Shown: positions 1 to 8,854 of the stretch, piece after piece | Layout: each line of letters begins with the position of its first letter | How positions within the stretch are numbered: the first letter of the stretch is position 1 | From: Caryophanales bacterium UBA6259 | GTDB taxonomy: Bacteria; Bacillota; Bacilli; Tepidibacillales; Tepidibacillaceae | Assembly (NCBI GenBank): GCA_002441135.1 | Contig: DJVJ01000004.1 | Span: 1 to 53,809 of the forward strand | Direction: 5' to 3' | Length of the DNA: 53,809 nt | The notes under the pieces: generated by a model | The model's database searches: none | The model's input: the letters and a program-made list of their open reading frames with translations, nothing else | Told to the model about the DNA's origin: nothing | Position numbers and translations under genes: made by a program

Positions 1-24
1 GTTCGAATCCCGTCGTCCGCTCCA
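1..24 (+). tRNA. tRNA-Gly, 3' end only
   Basis: The window opens inside a tRNA. The T-loop TTCGAAT, the 3' half of the T-stem, the acceptor strand CGTCCGC, a U discriminator and an encoded CCA are visible. The fragment differs by about one base from the 3' end of Bacillus tRNA-Gly(GCC) as I remember it, and Gly before Leu(UAA) is a familiar Bacillus tRNA cluster order. The anticodon lies outside the window, so the identity is inferred. Confidence 0.75.
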
Positions 25-36
25 TATAATAGTCCT

Positions 37-125
37 GCCGGGGTGGCGGAATTGGCAGACGCACAGGACTTAAAATCCTGCGGTAGGTGACTACCGTACC
101 GGTTCAAGTCCGGTCCTCGGCACCA
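37..125 (+). tRNA. tRNA-Leu (UAA anticodon)
   Basis: A class II tRNA of 89 nt with encoded CCA. The acceptor arms GCCGGGG and CCTCGGC pair with one G-U. The anticodon stem-loop CAGGACT-TAA-AATCCTG gives anticodon UAA. A long variable arm (GGTAGGTGACTACC) and a T-loop GGTTCAAGTCC follow. It is 12 nt behind the preceding tRNA and is followed by an intrinsic terminator. Confidence 0.97.
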
Positions 126-154
126 TTTTTTAAAAAAATTAAATGATTTACATA

Positions 155-190
155 AAAGGAATTTCCTGAAAAGGAAATTCCTTTTTTTTT
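155..190 (+). terminator. Intrinsic terminator of the tRNA cluster
   Basis: Nine-bp perfect stem GGAATTTCC / GGAAATTCC (158-166 and 173-181), extended by A-T pairs and followed by a run of nine or more T. It ends the tRNA transcript. Confidence 0.93.
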
Positions 191-204
191 ACCCAAATAT
201 CACT

Positions 205-291
205 TTAAAAATTAACAGCTTCTAATCGATTTCTATCCGGGTCTTTAAACCAATAAAAATGTACATCTTCGTCATCTTCAATTATCCCTAC
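205..291 (-). pseudogene. Remnant of a VOC/glyoxalase-family gene (C-terminal end)
   Basis: Read on the minus strand, 28 codons ending in TAA (205-207) encode a stretch containing VHFYWFKDPDRNRLEAVNF. This matches the C-terminal signature of VOC (glyoxalase/bleomycin resistance) proteins, FKDPDGNxLE. Directly upstream in frame is a TAG (292-294), and no start or N-terminal part is present before phoR. What is seen is a gene tail. That a whole gene was deleted when this tRNA-phoR junction formed is inference. Confidence 0.6.
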
Positions 292-312
292 CTAAACTTG
301 AAGTTGCTGTAG

Positions 313-362
313 CAGTAACTAAACTTTATCAACTACGTTTATACTGAAACAGTAACTAAACT
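313..362 (+). repeat. 13-bp direct repeat upstream of phoR
   Basis: CAGTAACTAAACT occurs at 313-325 and again at 350-362, 37 bp apart. It lies 42 to 91 bp before the phoR start, in a region with no other gene. It could be a pair of regulator sites or a duplication scar. I see no clean Pho box here. Confidence 0.5.
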
Positions 363-403
363 GTAATAATATAACAATATAACCTAAACAGGGGTGACTC
401 AAT

Positions 404-1822
404 ATGAATTTCCTAAGAGAAAAGTATTTGCACCGAATGGTTTTATTTCACCTTTTATTTTCACTTCTCTTTTTTCTAGTGTTTTATTTGTTTTTAAAAA
501 AGGACCTACAGCTGGACCAAAGTTTGATTGTCACTTTTTTACATAAAAACATGTGGCAACTATTGATTCTCTTCTTTGTATTCTATTTTGGTGTTTATTA
601 TTATTCAAAACAAGCACTAAAGCCATTACAGGATATAAACAAAACAATGGATAAAATTGTTAATAGAGGTCAACTTCCTCGAAGGTTAAATTCTAAAAAT
701 GGAGATACTAATAACTTTTTAACGGTGGGTGCCATAAGTCAATTAGTAGAAACGATTGATAGACAATTAAAAATAATTGAAGAAACCAATATTGTTTTAC
801 ATGGTGTAATTGAAAATATGAGTAATAGCATCATTCTTGTCGATCATTCGAAAAGGATTGTGCTCGTAAATCAAGCAACAGAGAGAATCTTAGGTTATCA
901 AAAAAAAGAGTTGCTAGGGAAAAGTCATATAGAGGCAGCGAGGCATACTGAAATGAGTGGCAGTATTGAAGAATGTTTTAAGACAGGGAGAAACATTATT
1001 AAAGAATTAACACTATATTATCCGGATAAAAAAAATGTTCAGGCTAACTTTGCTCCAATGAGAAATGAAAAAAAACAGGAAGTTATTGGGGTTGTAGTAA
1101 TATTAGTGGATATTACTGAAGTAAAAACCGTTGAAAAAATGAGAAGAGATTTTGTGGCGAATGTTTCCCATGAATTGAAAACGCCAATTACTTCAATTAG
1201 TGGATTTACCGAAACACTGCTTGATGGAGCTTATGAAGATAAACAGACCCTAATTGAATTTTTGGAAATTATTCAATCGGAAAGTAATCGATTGCTAAGA
1301 GTAGTAAATGATTTATTAGATCTTACCAAAATAGAAGAAAAAAATATTGAACTAAAAAAAGAAAGATTTCTTTTGAAGCCAATTATCGATTTTATAATTT
1401 CTACCTTACAACACAAAATTAATATAAAAAATCTTAATGTCACAAATCATGTGGCTGATAATTTCTGGATTGAAGCAGATAAGGGAAAGCTATCACAAAT
1501 TATAATTAATATTATGGATAATGCAATAATAAATACACCAGAAAAAGGAGATATTATTATTAGTTCCGCTTTAAACAACAACAAAGATTTTTTTATTTCG
1601 ATTAGGGATTCTGGAATTGGGATCGCAAAAGCAGACCAAAAAAGAATTTTTGAGAGATTTTATAGGGTAGATAAATCTAGATCACGAGAAAATGGTGGGA
1701 CAGGTTTAGGTTTATCTATTGTTAAACATTTAACAGAAGCTCATCAGGGAACGATAGATGTGGTAAGTGACTTAGGAAAGGGTTCTACTTTTATATTAAC
1801 AATTCCTCAAAACAATGAATGA
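404..1822 (+). CDS. phoR: Phosphate-sensing histidine kinase PhoR
   Basis: Membrane histidine kinase that would phosphorylate PhoP/PhoB under phosphate limitation. Two membrane segments (about residues 12-31 and 51-66) enclose only a short outer loop, so this is the compact PhoB-partner type, not the long-sensor PhoR of B. subtilis. A PAS domain covers about 130-240. The phosphoacceptor is H256 in NVSHELKTP. The ATPase domain follows with NIMDNA (N box), DSGIGI (G1) and GGTGLGLSIV (G2). Start ATG 404 follows a GGGGTGA ribosome site. The response regulator gene is not next to it; tRNA genes lie upstream. pstS starts 122 bp downstream behind a Pho box, which supports the phosphate assignment. 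As a kinase it is certain; as PhoR, likely. Confidence 0.88.
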   Translation: MNFLREKYLHRMVLFHLLFSLLFFLVFYLFLKKDLQLDQSLIVTFLHKNMWQLLILFFVFYFGVYYYSKQALKPLQDINKTMDKIVNRGQLPRRLNSKNGDTNNFLTVGAISQLVETIDRQLKIIEETNIVLHGVIENMSNSIILVDHSKRIVLVNQATERILGYQKKELLGKSHIEAARHTEMSGSIEECFKTGRNIIKELTLYYPDKKNVQANFAPMRNEKKQEVIGVVVILVDITEVKTVEKMRRDFVANVSHELKTPITSISGFTETLLDGAYEDKQTLIEFLEIIQSESNRLLRVVNDLLDLTKIEEKNIELKKERFLLKPIIDFIISTLQHKINIKNLNVTNHVADNFWIEADKGKLSQIIINIMDNAIINTPEKGDIIISSALNNNKDFFISIRDSGIGIAKADQKRIFERFYRVDKSRSRENGGTGLGLSIVKHLTEAHQGTIDVVSDLGKGSTFILTIPQNNE

Positions 1823-1828
1823 CTCGGA

Positions 1829-1866
1829 TTTACAATTTCTTTACATTTCTTTATCACTCCTTAATA
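1829..1866 (+). promoter_or_regulatory. Pho box (PhoP/PhoB-binding repeats) before pstS
   Basis: TTTACA at 1829 and TTTACA at 1840 are exactly 11 bp apart, followed by TTTATCA at 1850 and TTAATA at 1861, giving four degenerate copies at one-helical-turn spacing. This is the known Bacillus PhoP arrangement of TT(A/T/C)ACA direct repeats. It sits about 80-115 bp before the pstS start. Confidence 0.75.
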
Positions 1867-1944
1867 TTCACTTAATAATTTGATGTTAAATTTAAACCTG
1901 TAAGAAGAAATGACAATCAATTAATTCTAGGAGGTTATCAACAA

Positions 1945-2907
1945 GTGAAAAAAATTCTAACAATTTTAATGGCTATTGCTCTTGTATTCTCTCTATCAGC
2001 ATGTGGAAATAACGACGGCGAACAAGGTGCTAATAACGGAGAAGCCACAGAGTTAGAAGGTAGTGTTGTAATTGATGGTTCAGGTACTGTTTATCCATTA
2101 ATGGCTAAATTAGCTGAGGATTACATGGTTAATGAACAAGAAAATGTTTCAGTAGAAGTAAGTAGGTCTGGTTCAAGTGCTGGATTTAAAAAATTCCTAG
2201 TAAAAGAAAATGGAACAAACTTTAACGATGCCTCTCGTAAAATAAAAGATAAAGAAGAAGCGACAGCTAAAGAGCTTGGTTTAAATGTTAAAGAATTGAA
2301 ATTAGCTCTAGACGGAATTACCATTGTTGTTAATAAAGAAAATACCTGGGCGAAAGACCTTACTCAACAAGAAGTTATTGATATCTTCCTTGCTAGTGCA
2401 AATAAAAAGAATTGGTCTGATGTAAGAGCAGGATTCCCTAATGAACCAATTAAGGCATATGGCCCTAACGAAAACCACGGAACTTATGAGTTTTTCTTTG
2501 AAACAATTCTTGATGAGCAAGCCCTTAGAAATGATGTTAGTCTACAACAAGAATATTCTACACTAGTAGATATGGTGTCTAAAGATAAAAACGCGATTGC
2601 TTTCTTTGGATATGGTTACTATGAAAGCAATAAAGATAAAATCAATGTTGTACCAGTTGATTTTGGAAATGGACCAGTAACTCCTTCCATTGAAACAATT
2701 AAAGAAGATGGCCCATATGCTCCATTTACTCGAGCAGTTTACACTTACCTCAATGTTGATCATGCAAAAGAACAACCACAAGTATTAGATTATGCAATTT
2801 ATGTAATGAAGAATGCTGGTGAGGCAGCTAAGGTAACTGGATTTGCACCATTAAGCGACGCAGAGTATCAAGAACTGGCTACTTATTTAGAAGGCTTAAA
2901 ACAATAA
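1945..2907 (+). CDS. pstS: Phosphate-binding lipoprotein PstS
   Basis: Extracellular high-affinity phosphate receptor of the Pst ABC importer. The N-terminus is a lipoprotein signal with lipobox LSAC (Cys20), followed by a low-complexity N/G/E linker. The mature part carries phosphate-loop motifs typical of PstS: DGSGTVYP, SRSGSSAGFKKF and GPNENHGTYEFF. Start GTG 1945 follows AGGAGG. The length of 320 residues is normal. It is the first gene of pstSCAB-phoU and has a Pho box upstream. A hairpin terminator separates it from pstC, which would give PstS more transcript than the membrane parts. Confidence 0.95.
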   Translation: MKKILTILMAIALVFSLSACGNNDGEQGANNGEATELEGSVVIDGSGTVYPLMAKLAEDYMVNEQENVSVEVSRSGSSAGFKKFLVKENGTNFNDASRKIKDKEEATAKELGLNVKELKLALDGITIVVNKENTWAKDLTQQEVIDIFLASANKKNWSDVRAGFPNEPIKAYGPNENHGTYEFFFETILDEQALRNDVSLQQEYSTLVDMVSKDKNAIAFFGYGYYESNKDKINVVPVDFGNGPVTPSIETIKEDGPYAPFTRAVYTYLNVDHAKEQPQVLDYAIYVMKNAGEAAKVTGFAPLSDAEYQELATYLEGLKQ

Positions 2908-2946
2908 AATCTAAAATGAATTAATAAGTTGAATTGAATAAAAGTT

Positions 2947-2988
2947 AAGAAGATGAGTAACTATAATACGCTCATCTTCTTAGCTGTT
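2947..2988 (+). terminator. Terminator/attenuator between pstS and pstC
   Basis: Eleven-bp perfect stem AAGAAGATGAG / CTCATCTTCTT (2947-2957 and 2971-2981), then AGCTGTTTTT. No promoter is evident before pstC, so partial read-through is expected, giving a surplus of pstS mRNA. Confidence 0.8.
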
Positions 2989-3043
2989 TTTCAGACTGAA
3001 GCCTTGTGTTGGATGAAGCAGGGATGAGAGGGGTTTGGTGTAA

Positions 3044-3988
3044 ATGAAAAAAACAAACAATGAGAATAAAAGTATAAGGGAGAGAATAGAACAAAATAAA
3101 CGTTCTTTGAGTGTACATCAAATAACAGAAAAATTTATTCCAACCTTTTTGCTTCTAATTGCTGTTATTTCTGTACTAACAACCATTGGTATCGTTTTAA
3201 CATTACTAACAGAAACGATTTCCTTTTTTAAAAATGTTCCATTTCTCGACTTTTTCACCGGTACAGAATTAAAGCCGTTAGGAAATGATGCGAAATTTGG
3301 TGTATTACCACTAATTACAGGAACTGTATTGTCTTCATTAATTGCTATGTTAGTTGCAATTCCTATTGGGATGATGTCAGCTATTTATCTAAGTGAATAT
3401 GCATCTGATAAAGTAAGAAGATTATTAAAGCCAATACTAGAAATACTTGCTGGAATTCCAACGATTGTATATGGTTTTTTTGCGTTTACCTTTGTAACAC
3501 CTTTATTAAGAACAATTATTCCTAGCTTAGAGCCAACCAATATCTTAAGTCCTGGTATAGTAATGGGGATTATGATTATTCCTTTAGTAGCGTCTTTATC
3601 GGAAGATGCGATGAGCTCTGTACCTAATGGTATGAGAGAGGGTGCCTTAGCTTTAGGGGCTACCAAGCTTGAGGTTACTTGGAAGGTTGTAGTTCCTGCA
3701 GCGTTTTCCGGAATCGTTGCTTCTTTTGTGTTAGCGATATCTAGGGCAATTGGTGAAACTATGATTGTGACTATAGCAAGTGGAAGCTCTAAGAATTTTA
3801 CGTTTGATATTACTCAGTCCATGCAAACCATGACAGCGTACATAGTTGAGGTAACTGGTGGTGAAGCAGCAGCAGGCTCAACATTGTACTATAGCTTATA
3901 TGCGGTTGCAATGACATTATTTGTTTTCACTTTAATTATGAATCTAATAGCACAATATGTCTCTCGTCGATTTAGGGAGGAATACTAA
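3044..3988 (+). CDS. pstC: Phosphate ABC transporter permease PstC
   Basis: Inner-membrane permease of the Pst importer. A hydrophilic N-terminus of about 35 residues is followed by roughly six membrane segments and the permease (EAA) loop MREGALALGATKLEVTWKVV. The family motif SRAIGETM follows near the C-terminus. Start ATG 3044 follows GGGGTTTGGTGTAA, a modest ribosome site. pstA begins one base after its stop codon, so the two permease halves are probably translated together. Confidence 0.94.
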   Translation: MKKTNNENKSIRERIEQNKRSLSVHQITEKFIPTFLLLIAVISVLTTIGIVLTLLTETISFFKNVPFLDFFTGTELKPLGNDAKFGVLPLITGTVLSSLIAMLVAIPIGMMSAIYLSEYASDKVRRLLKPILEILAGIPTIVYGFFAFTFVTPLLRTIIPSLEPTNILSPGIVMGIMIIPLVASLSEDAMSSVPNGMREGALALGATKLEVTWKVVVPAAFSGIVASFVLAISRAIGETMIVTIASGSSKNFTFDITQSMQTMTAYIVEVTGGEAAAGSTLYYSLYAVAMTLFVFTLIMNLIAQYVSRRFREEY

Positions 3989-3989
3989 G

Positions 3990-4874
3990 ATGAAATATGT
4001 GGACTCCAATCAAGTTCTAAAAAAAATGACTTACCGTTTGTCTATAAATAACATAGCAAAATATCTCTTCATGTTATCTACTTTGTTTGGGTTAATCGTA
4101 CTTATTGTTTTATTATATCGAGTGATATCTCAAGGTTTAGGATGGATTGATTATCCTTTTTTAACAGGAAAATTATCAACCTATGCTGAGAAAGCGGGTA
4201 TTATGGGAGCCATCCTTGGTACCTTATGGTTAATGATTGTTGTGGCGCCAATTACCATTTTTCTTGGAGTGGGTACGGCAATTTATTTAGAGGAATATGC
4301 TAAAAAAGGGCGTCTTCAGTCCTTCATTCAAACCAATATTACTAATTTAGCAGGTGTGCCATCCATTGTCTTTGGTTTGTTAGGTCTTACAATATTTGTA
4401 CGATCTCTTGGCTTAGGAAATATCGTATTAGCTGGTGGACTCACAATGTCACTTTTAGTACTCCCAATAGTTGTTGTTGCTAGTCAAGAAGCTATTCGTG
4501 CTGTTCCTCAATTTTTAAGAGAAGCTTCCTATGGGATGGGAGCTACAAAATGGCAAACTGTGAAGAAGGTAATCTTACCTGCAGCATTACCAGGAATAAT
4601 AACTGGGGTTATATTATCACTTTCTCGAGCGATTGGAGAAACTGCTCCATTGGTTGTTATCGGAATACCAGCATTATTAATCCCTTTTCCTGATCATATC
4701 CTAGATAAGTTCACTGTATTACCGATGCAGGTTTATTATTGGACAATTGACTCTGCACTTGTTGCAGAATATGGCAATTTAGCTGCAGCTACGATTATTG
4801 TCTTATTACTTATTTTGTTTGTAATGAATTCAATAGCAGTTGTGATAAGAAATAAATTTCAAAAAAGATACTAA
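3990..4874 (+). CDS. pstA: Phosphate ABC transporter permease PstA
   Basis: Second permease half, pairing with PstC. Six membrane segments, EAA loop LREASYGMGATKWQTVKKV, and SRAIGETAPL as in PstA. I choose ATG 3990 because GGGAGGAATACTAAG precedes it at normal spacing and it lies just after the pstC stop. The earlier in-frame ATG at 3957 lies inside pstC and has no ribosome site. Length is about 294 residues, as usual. pstB follows 22 bp downstream. Confidence 0.94.
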   Translation: MKYVDSNQVLKKMTYRLSINNIAKYLFMLSTLFGLIVLIVLLYRVISQGLGWIDYPFLTGKLSTYAEKAGIMGAILGTLWLMIVVAPITIFLGVGTAIYLEEYAKKGRLQSFIQTNITNLAGVPSIVFGLLGLTIFVRSLGLGNIVLAGGLTMSLLVLPIVVVASQEAIRAVPQFLREASYGMGATKWQTVKKVILPAALPGIITGVILSLSRAIGETAPLVVIGIPALLIPFPDHILDKFTVLPMQVYYWTIDSALVAEYGNLAAATIIVLLLILFVMNSIAVVIRNKFQKRY

Positions 4875-4896
4875 TATTTTATGAGGGGGATATATA

Positions 4897-5658
4897 GTGC
4901 CAAAAAATACAGTATTTCACGTGGAAAATCTAAATTTATGGTATGGTAAAGATCAGGCGCTTAAAAATATAAACTTTGATTTTAAAGAAAACGATGTAAC
5001 AGCATTAATTGGGCCGTCTGGCTGTGGAAAATCAACCTTTATCAAAACATTAAATCGAATGGTTGAAATGATACCGTCGGTTAGAATTGAAGGAACCATC
5101 AATTATCGTGATCGAAGTATTTTTGATCCTAAATTCCAAGTGGAGGAATTACGAACAAAAGTAGGGATGGTTTTTCAAAAACCAAATCCATTTCCTAAAT
5201 CTATCTATGAAAACGTGGTATACGGACCAAAAATTCATGGGATTAGGGAAAAAAGAATATTGGATGAAGTAGTAGAGAAAAGCTTACGTGGGGCTGCAAT
5301 TTGGGATGAAGTAAAGGATCGACTTCATGAAAACGCATATGGTCTTTCTGGTGGCCAACAACAACGTCTGTGCATTGCACGTAGTCTTGCGGTTGAACCG
5401 GATGTAATCTTAATGGACGAACCTACATCAGCATTAGATCCAAAATCAACTCTTAAAATAGAAGAGCTGATACAAGAGCTTAAGGACAACTATTCTATCA
5501 TTATTGTTACACATAACATGCAACAAGCAGCTCGTATTTCAGACAAAACCGCTTTTCTTCTAGATGGTGAAGTCATTGAGTTTGATAACACAGAAACAAT
5601 TTTCTCTAGACCTGCGGATAAACGTACAGAGGATTATATCTCTGGTCGTTTTGGTTGA
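4897..5658 (+). CDS. pstB: Phosphate import ATP-binding protein PstB
   Basis: ATPase driving PstCA. Walker A GPSGCGKST, Q-loop MVFQKPNPFP (the PstB-specific form), signature LSGGQQQR, Walker B VILMDEPTSALDP and switch His in THNMQQA are all present. The 253-residue length is typical. Start GTG 4897 follows GAGGGGG. It lies between pstA and phoU in the operon. Confidence 0.97.
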   Translation: MPKNTVFHVENLNLWYGKDQALKNINFDFKENDVTALIGPSGCGKSTFIKTLNRMVEMIPSVRIEGTINYRDRSIFDPKFQVEELRTKVGMVFQKPNPFPKSIYENVVYGPKIHGIREKRILDEVVEKSLRGAAIWDEVKDRLHENAYGLSGGQQQRLCIARSLAVEPDVILMDEPTSALDPKSTLKIEELIQELKDNYSIIIVTHNMQQAARISDKTAFLLDGEVIEFDNTETIFSRPADKRTEDYISGRFG

Positions 5659-5747
5659 TTAATTCATTAATAGGTTTCTGTTTGCATTTGATATAATATG
5701 GTAATAAATGATACGCGTATTAAAAATGAGAAAAGGAGGAGATTTAA

Positions 5748-6404
5748 ATGAATAGAAAAAACTATGATTCACAATTACAAGAATTAAAAGAAAAGCTGCT
5801 TAAGATGAGTGGTTTAGTAGAAAAGGCGCTTCATAACAGTGTAGAGTCATTAAGAACCTTAGATGGTAAGCTCGCTCAAGAAGTTATTGATTTAGATGAT
5901 GAGATTGATCGTTTAGAAATTGAAATTGATGAATTCGCTATTAAAATTATTGCAACTCAACAGCCTGTAGCTAAGGATTTAAGGAAAATAATATCTGCGA
6001 TTAAAATAACAAGTGATGTAGAACGGATTGCAGATTACTCTGTAAACATTGCGAAGGTAACAAAACGTTTAGAAGGGCAGAATTTAATCAAGCCTTTAAT
6101 TGATATCCCTCGAATGACGGAAACTGCAAAGAAAATGTTAAGATTAGGTATTGATTCTTATATTAGTGAAGATATAGAATTAGCCAAACAATTGGAACAA
6201 TTGGATGATACGATAGACCATACGTATAAAGATATTCTAAATGAATTAATGGAGCTAATGATTGAAGATAAGACAGTTATTAATCAAGGTCAGCAGCTGG
6301 GATTCGCAGCAAGATACATAGAACGAATCGGTGACCATATTACGAACATCGGTGAAAGTGTTATTTATTTAGTAACTGGTGAACGAAAAGTGTTAAATGA
6401 TTAG
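5748..6404 (+). CDS. phoU: Phosphate signalling regulator PhoU
   Basis: Cytoplasmic negative regulator that couples the Pst transporter to PhoR signalling. It is all-helical with two copies of the PhoU three-helix unit. The metal-binding acidic motifs appear as DDEIDRLEIEIDE (about residues 46-58) and DDTIDHTYK (about 150-158), each followed by SDVERIADYS or IERIGDHITN. Length is 218 residues. ATG 5748 follows AAAAGGAGGAG. It is the last gene of the pst operon; the 89-bp gap from pstB shows no terminator. Confidence 0.95.
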   Translation: MNRKNYDSQLQELKEKLLKMSGLVEKALHNSVESLRTLDGKLAQEVIDLDDEIDRLEIEIDEFAIKIIATQQPVAKDLRKIISAIKITSDVERIADYSVNIAKVTKRLEGQNLIKPLIDIPRMTETAKKMLRLGIDSYISEDIELAKQLEQLDDTIDHTYKDILNELMELMIEDKTVINQGQQLGFAARYIERIGDHITNIGESVIYLVTGERKVLND

Positions 6405-6417
6405 ATAAAAAGGTAGC

Positions 6418-6446
6418 TTGACTTTTATCTTTAAGGTTTTTATAAT
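6418..6446 (+). promoter_or_regulatory. SigA-type promoter of the thrS leader
   Basis: TTGACT (6418-6423), 17-bp spacer, TATAAT (6441-6446). The transcript would start near 6453 and carry the T-box leader. Confidence 0.85.
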
Positions 6447-6452
6447 ACGAAT

Positions 6453-6748
6453 TATATATTGCTGTAAAATGATGAAAAGGACATGAATATTCAAATATCG
6501 GTTTTTTAGAGAAGGAATCCTCGGCTGAAAGATTCTTATTCCGGATTGATTATTTACCACCTTTGAGTGCAATGGGGAAAATAACATTTAATGAGTATCC
6601 ATTGCCGGGATATCCCGTTATCGATGAAGAGAGCTTAGTGCTTGCAGAAACATAGCCCTAATAAAAGGGGAATGGTTCTGTTTGGAACAAAGCTAAAATT
6701 GGGTGGAACCACGACACGATCGTCCCTTTCGGATGCTCGTGTTTTTTT
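6453..6748 (+). ncRNA. T-box leader of thrS (tRNA-Thr-sensing)
   Basis: The T-box sequence GGGTGGAACCACG (6701-6713) is followed by a terminator stem 6714-6725 / 6731-6742 and a T run (6743-6748). The upstream CCCGTTATC block (6612-6620) looks like the usual conserved segment before the antiterminator. The likely specifier is ACC (6556-6558), a Thr codon followed by A, placed like the TTC specifier of the pheS leader in this window. Uncharged tRNA-Thr would stabilise the antiterminator and allow thrS expression. The specifier position is inferred without a fold. Confidence 0.9.
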
Positions 6749-6799
6749 ATTGCCATTTTAAGGTATTTAATTAAACATTATAGATAAGGAGTGGTACAG

Positions 6800-8719
6800 A
6801 TGGATAAAATTAAAATTACTTTTCCAGATGGAAATTTAAAGGAGTTTGATAAGGGTACAACCACTGCAGATATTGCAGGTTCAATTAGTCCCGGTCTGAA
6901 GAAAAAGGCGATTGCAGGTAAGGTCAATGATCAGCTTGTTGATTTATACCGCCCAATTGAAGAGAATGCAACAATTGAAATCGTAACCTTAGAAAGTGAA
7001 GATGGACTTGAGGTTTATCGACATAGTTCTGCTCACTTATTAGCACATGCCATTCATCGCTTATATCCAAATACAAAGTTTGGAATTGGCCCAGTGATTG
7101 AGGATGGCTTCTATTACGACATGGAGATCCCGGTGACACTAAGCCCAGAGGATTTATTTAAAATTGAACAAGAAATGAAAAAAATTATCAAAGAAGACAT
7201 TAAAATTGAGCGTAAGGAAGTTTCCCGTGAAGAAGCTTTGCAAATTTTTGAGAAGCTAGGCGATCATTTAAAGATTGAGTTAATTAATGACCTACCTGAG
7301 GATGCTCAGATTTCCATCTATGAACAAGGTGACTTCTTTGATTTATGTCGCGGACCGCATTTACCATCTACAGGTAAGCTAAAAGCATTTAAATTGTTAA
7401 GTGTTGCTGGGGCATATTGGAGAGGTAGCTCTGACCGTCAAATGCTTCAACGTATTTATGGAACATCCTTTCCTAAGGATACTCAATTAGAAGAGTATTT
7501 GCATTTGTTAGAGGAAGCCAAGAAGCGAGATCATCGTAAACTAGGTAAAGAGCTTGACTTATTTATGTTTTCTGAGGAAGCGCCAGGAATGCCTTTCTAT
7601 TTAGAAAATGGGATGGTTATCCGCAATGAATTAGAAAACTATTCTCGCAAGCTTCAAGAAGATGCAGGCTATAAAGAAGTTAAAACCCCATTAATGATGA
7701 ATCAGCGTTTATGGGAACAATCAGGTCATTGGGATCATTACCATGAAAATATGTACTTTACAGAAGTAGATGAAACAAAATTTGCTTTAAAACCAATGAA
7801 TTGCCCAGGACATATGTTAATTTATAAAAACCAATTACACTCTTATCGTGATCTACCAATGAGAATTGCAGAGTTTGGTCAGGTTCATCGTCATGAATTA
7901 TCTGGTGCGTTAAATGGTATGATGCGAGTTCGTACATTTACTCAAGATGACTCTCATATCTTTGTTCGTCCTGATCAAATTGAATCAGAAATCAAAGGTG
8001 TTATTGATTTAATTGATAATATTTATGGTGTGTTTGGGTTTGATTATAAAGTAGAGCTATCCACTCGACCAGAAGATTCCATGGGCTCTGATGAATTGTG
8101 GAATCAAGCAGAAACTGCTTTAACAAATGTATTAGAGGGATTAGGTATGGAATACCACTTAAACGAGGGTGATGGTGCATTTTATGGACCAAAAATTGAC
8201 TTCCATATTTTAGATGCTCTAAAGCGTAGCTGGCAATTAGCGACGATTCAACTTGATTTCCAAATGCCAGAAAAATTTGATTTAACATATGTTGGAGAAG
8301 ATAATCAGCGTTATCGTCCAGTTGTAATTCACCGTGCTATTATGGGATCTATTGATCGCTTTATCGGTATTATTACTGAACATTTTGCCGGAGCATTTCC
8401 AACATGGTTAGCACCAGTGCAGGTTAAATTATTGCCGATTGCAGAAGCACATCATTCCTATGCAAGAGATGTAATGAAAGCAATGCAGGAGGCTGGTATT
8501 CGTGTACAGCTTGATGAAAGAAATGAAAAAATCGGTTATAAAATTCGTGAGGCACAATTATTAAAGGTTCCTTATATGTTAGTTATTGGAGATAAAGAAG
8601 TAGAAGAAGGTACCTTGTCTGTTCGTAAACGTGGATATGGGGATTTGGGTGCTCAGTCTATTGGAGCAGTAATTACCCAAATTAAAGAAGAGATTGAAAA
8701 GAAAACTCGTAATGAATAA
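6800..8719 (+). CDS. thrS: Threonyl-tRNA synthetase
   Basis: Class II synthetase charging tRNA-Thr in the cytoplasm. Domains in order: TGS (1-63), editing domain with HSSAHLLAHA (about 70-80) and the metal-binding CRGPH, catalytic core with MNCPGHM (zinc Cys) and RVRTFTQDD, and a C-terminal anticodon-binding domain. I place the start at ATG 6800 behind AAGGAGTGGTACAG; the in-frame codons 9 bp earlier lie in that ribosome site. The length of 639 residues fits. Expression is controlled by the T-box leader upstream, and a terminator follows. Confidence 0.97.
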   Translation: MDKIKITFPDGNLKEFDKGTTTADIAGSISPGLKKKAIAGKVNDQLVDLYRPIEENATIEIVTLESEDGLEVYRHSSAHLLAHAIHRLYPNTKFGIGPVIEDGFYYDMEIPVTLSPEDLFKIEQEMKKIIKEDIKIERKEVSREEALQIFEKLGDHLKIELINDLPEDAQISIYEQGDFFDLCRGPHLPSTGKLKAFKLLSVAGAYWRGSSDRQMLQRIYGTSFPKDTQLEEYLHLLEEAKKRDHRKLGKELDLFMFSEEAPGMPFYLENGMVIRNELENYSRKLQEDAGYKEVKTPLMMNQRLWEQSGHWDHYHENMYFTEVDETKFALKPMNCPGHMLIYKNQLHSYRDLPMRIAEFGQVHRHELSGALNGMMRVRTFTQDDSHIFVRPDQIESEIKGVIDLIDNIYGVFGFDYKVELSTRPEDSMGSDELWNQAETALTNVLEGLGMEYHLNEGDGAFYGPKIDFHILDALKRSWQLATIQLDFQMPEKFDLTYVGEDNQRYRPVVIHRAIMGSIDRFIGIITEHFAGAFPTWLAPVQVKLLPIAEAHHSYARDVMKAMQEAGIRVQLDERNEKIGYKIREAQLLKVPYMLVIGDKEVEEGTLSVRKRGYGDLGAQSIGAVITQIKEEIEKKTRNE

Positions 8720-8745
8720 TGAAATAAAATAATTGTTTTGAACTA

Positions 8746-8783
8746 ATCCCTAAGGCAATTCTTTGCTTTAGGGATATTCTTTT
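8746..8783 (+). terminator. Terminator after thrS
   Basis: ATCCCTAA / TTAGGGAT stem with an inner GCAA/TTGC helix (8746-8775), then ATTCTTTT. Confidence 0.85.
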
Positions 8784-8805
8784 CACCTATTGAAGTAATG
8801 AACAT

Positions 8806-8840
8806 ATCCTAAAATAGGATTTAGTCTATTTACTAAATAG
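8806..8840 (+). promoter_or_regulatory. Two 15-bp dyads, possible operator, before the Sec-peroxiredoxin
   Basis: ATCCTA-AAA-TAGGAT (8806-8820) and the perfect 7-1-7 inverted repeat CTATTTA-C-TAAATAG (8826-8840) have centres exactly 20 bp apart. The 7-1-7 geometry is that of Fur/PerR-family operators, but the sequence does not match the PerR or Fur consensus closely. The second dyad ends 14 bp before the start codon. A weak promoter (TTGAAG 8790, TAGGAT 8815) would overlap the first dyad. Confidence 0.45.
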
Positions 8841-8854
8841 TGGGAGGAACAGGA

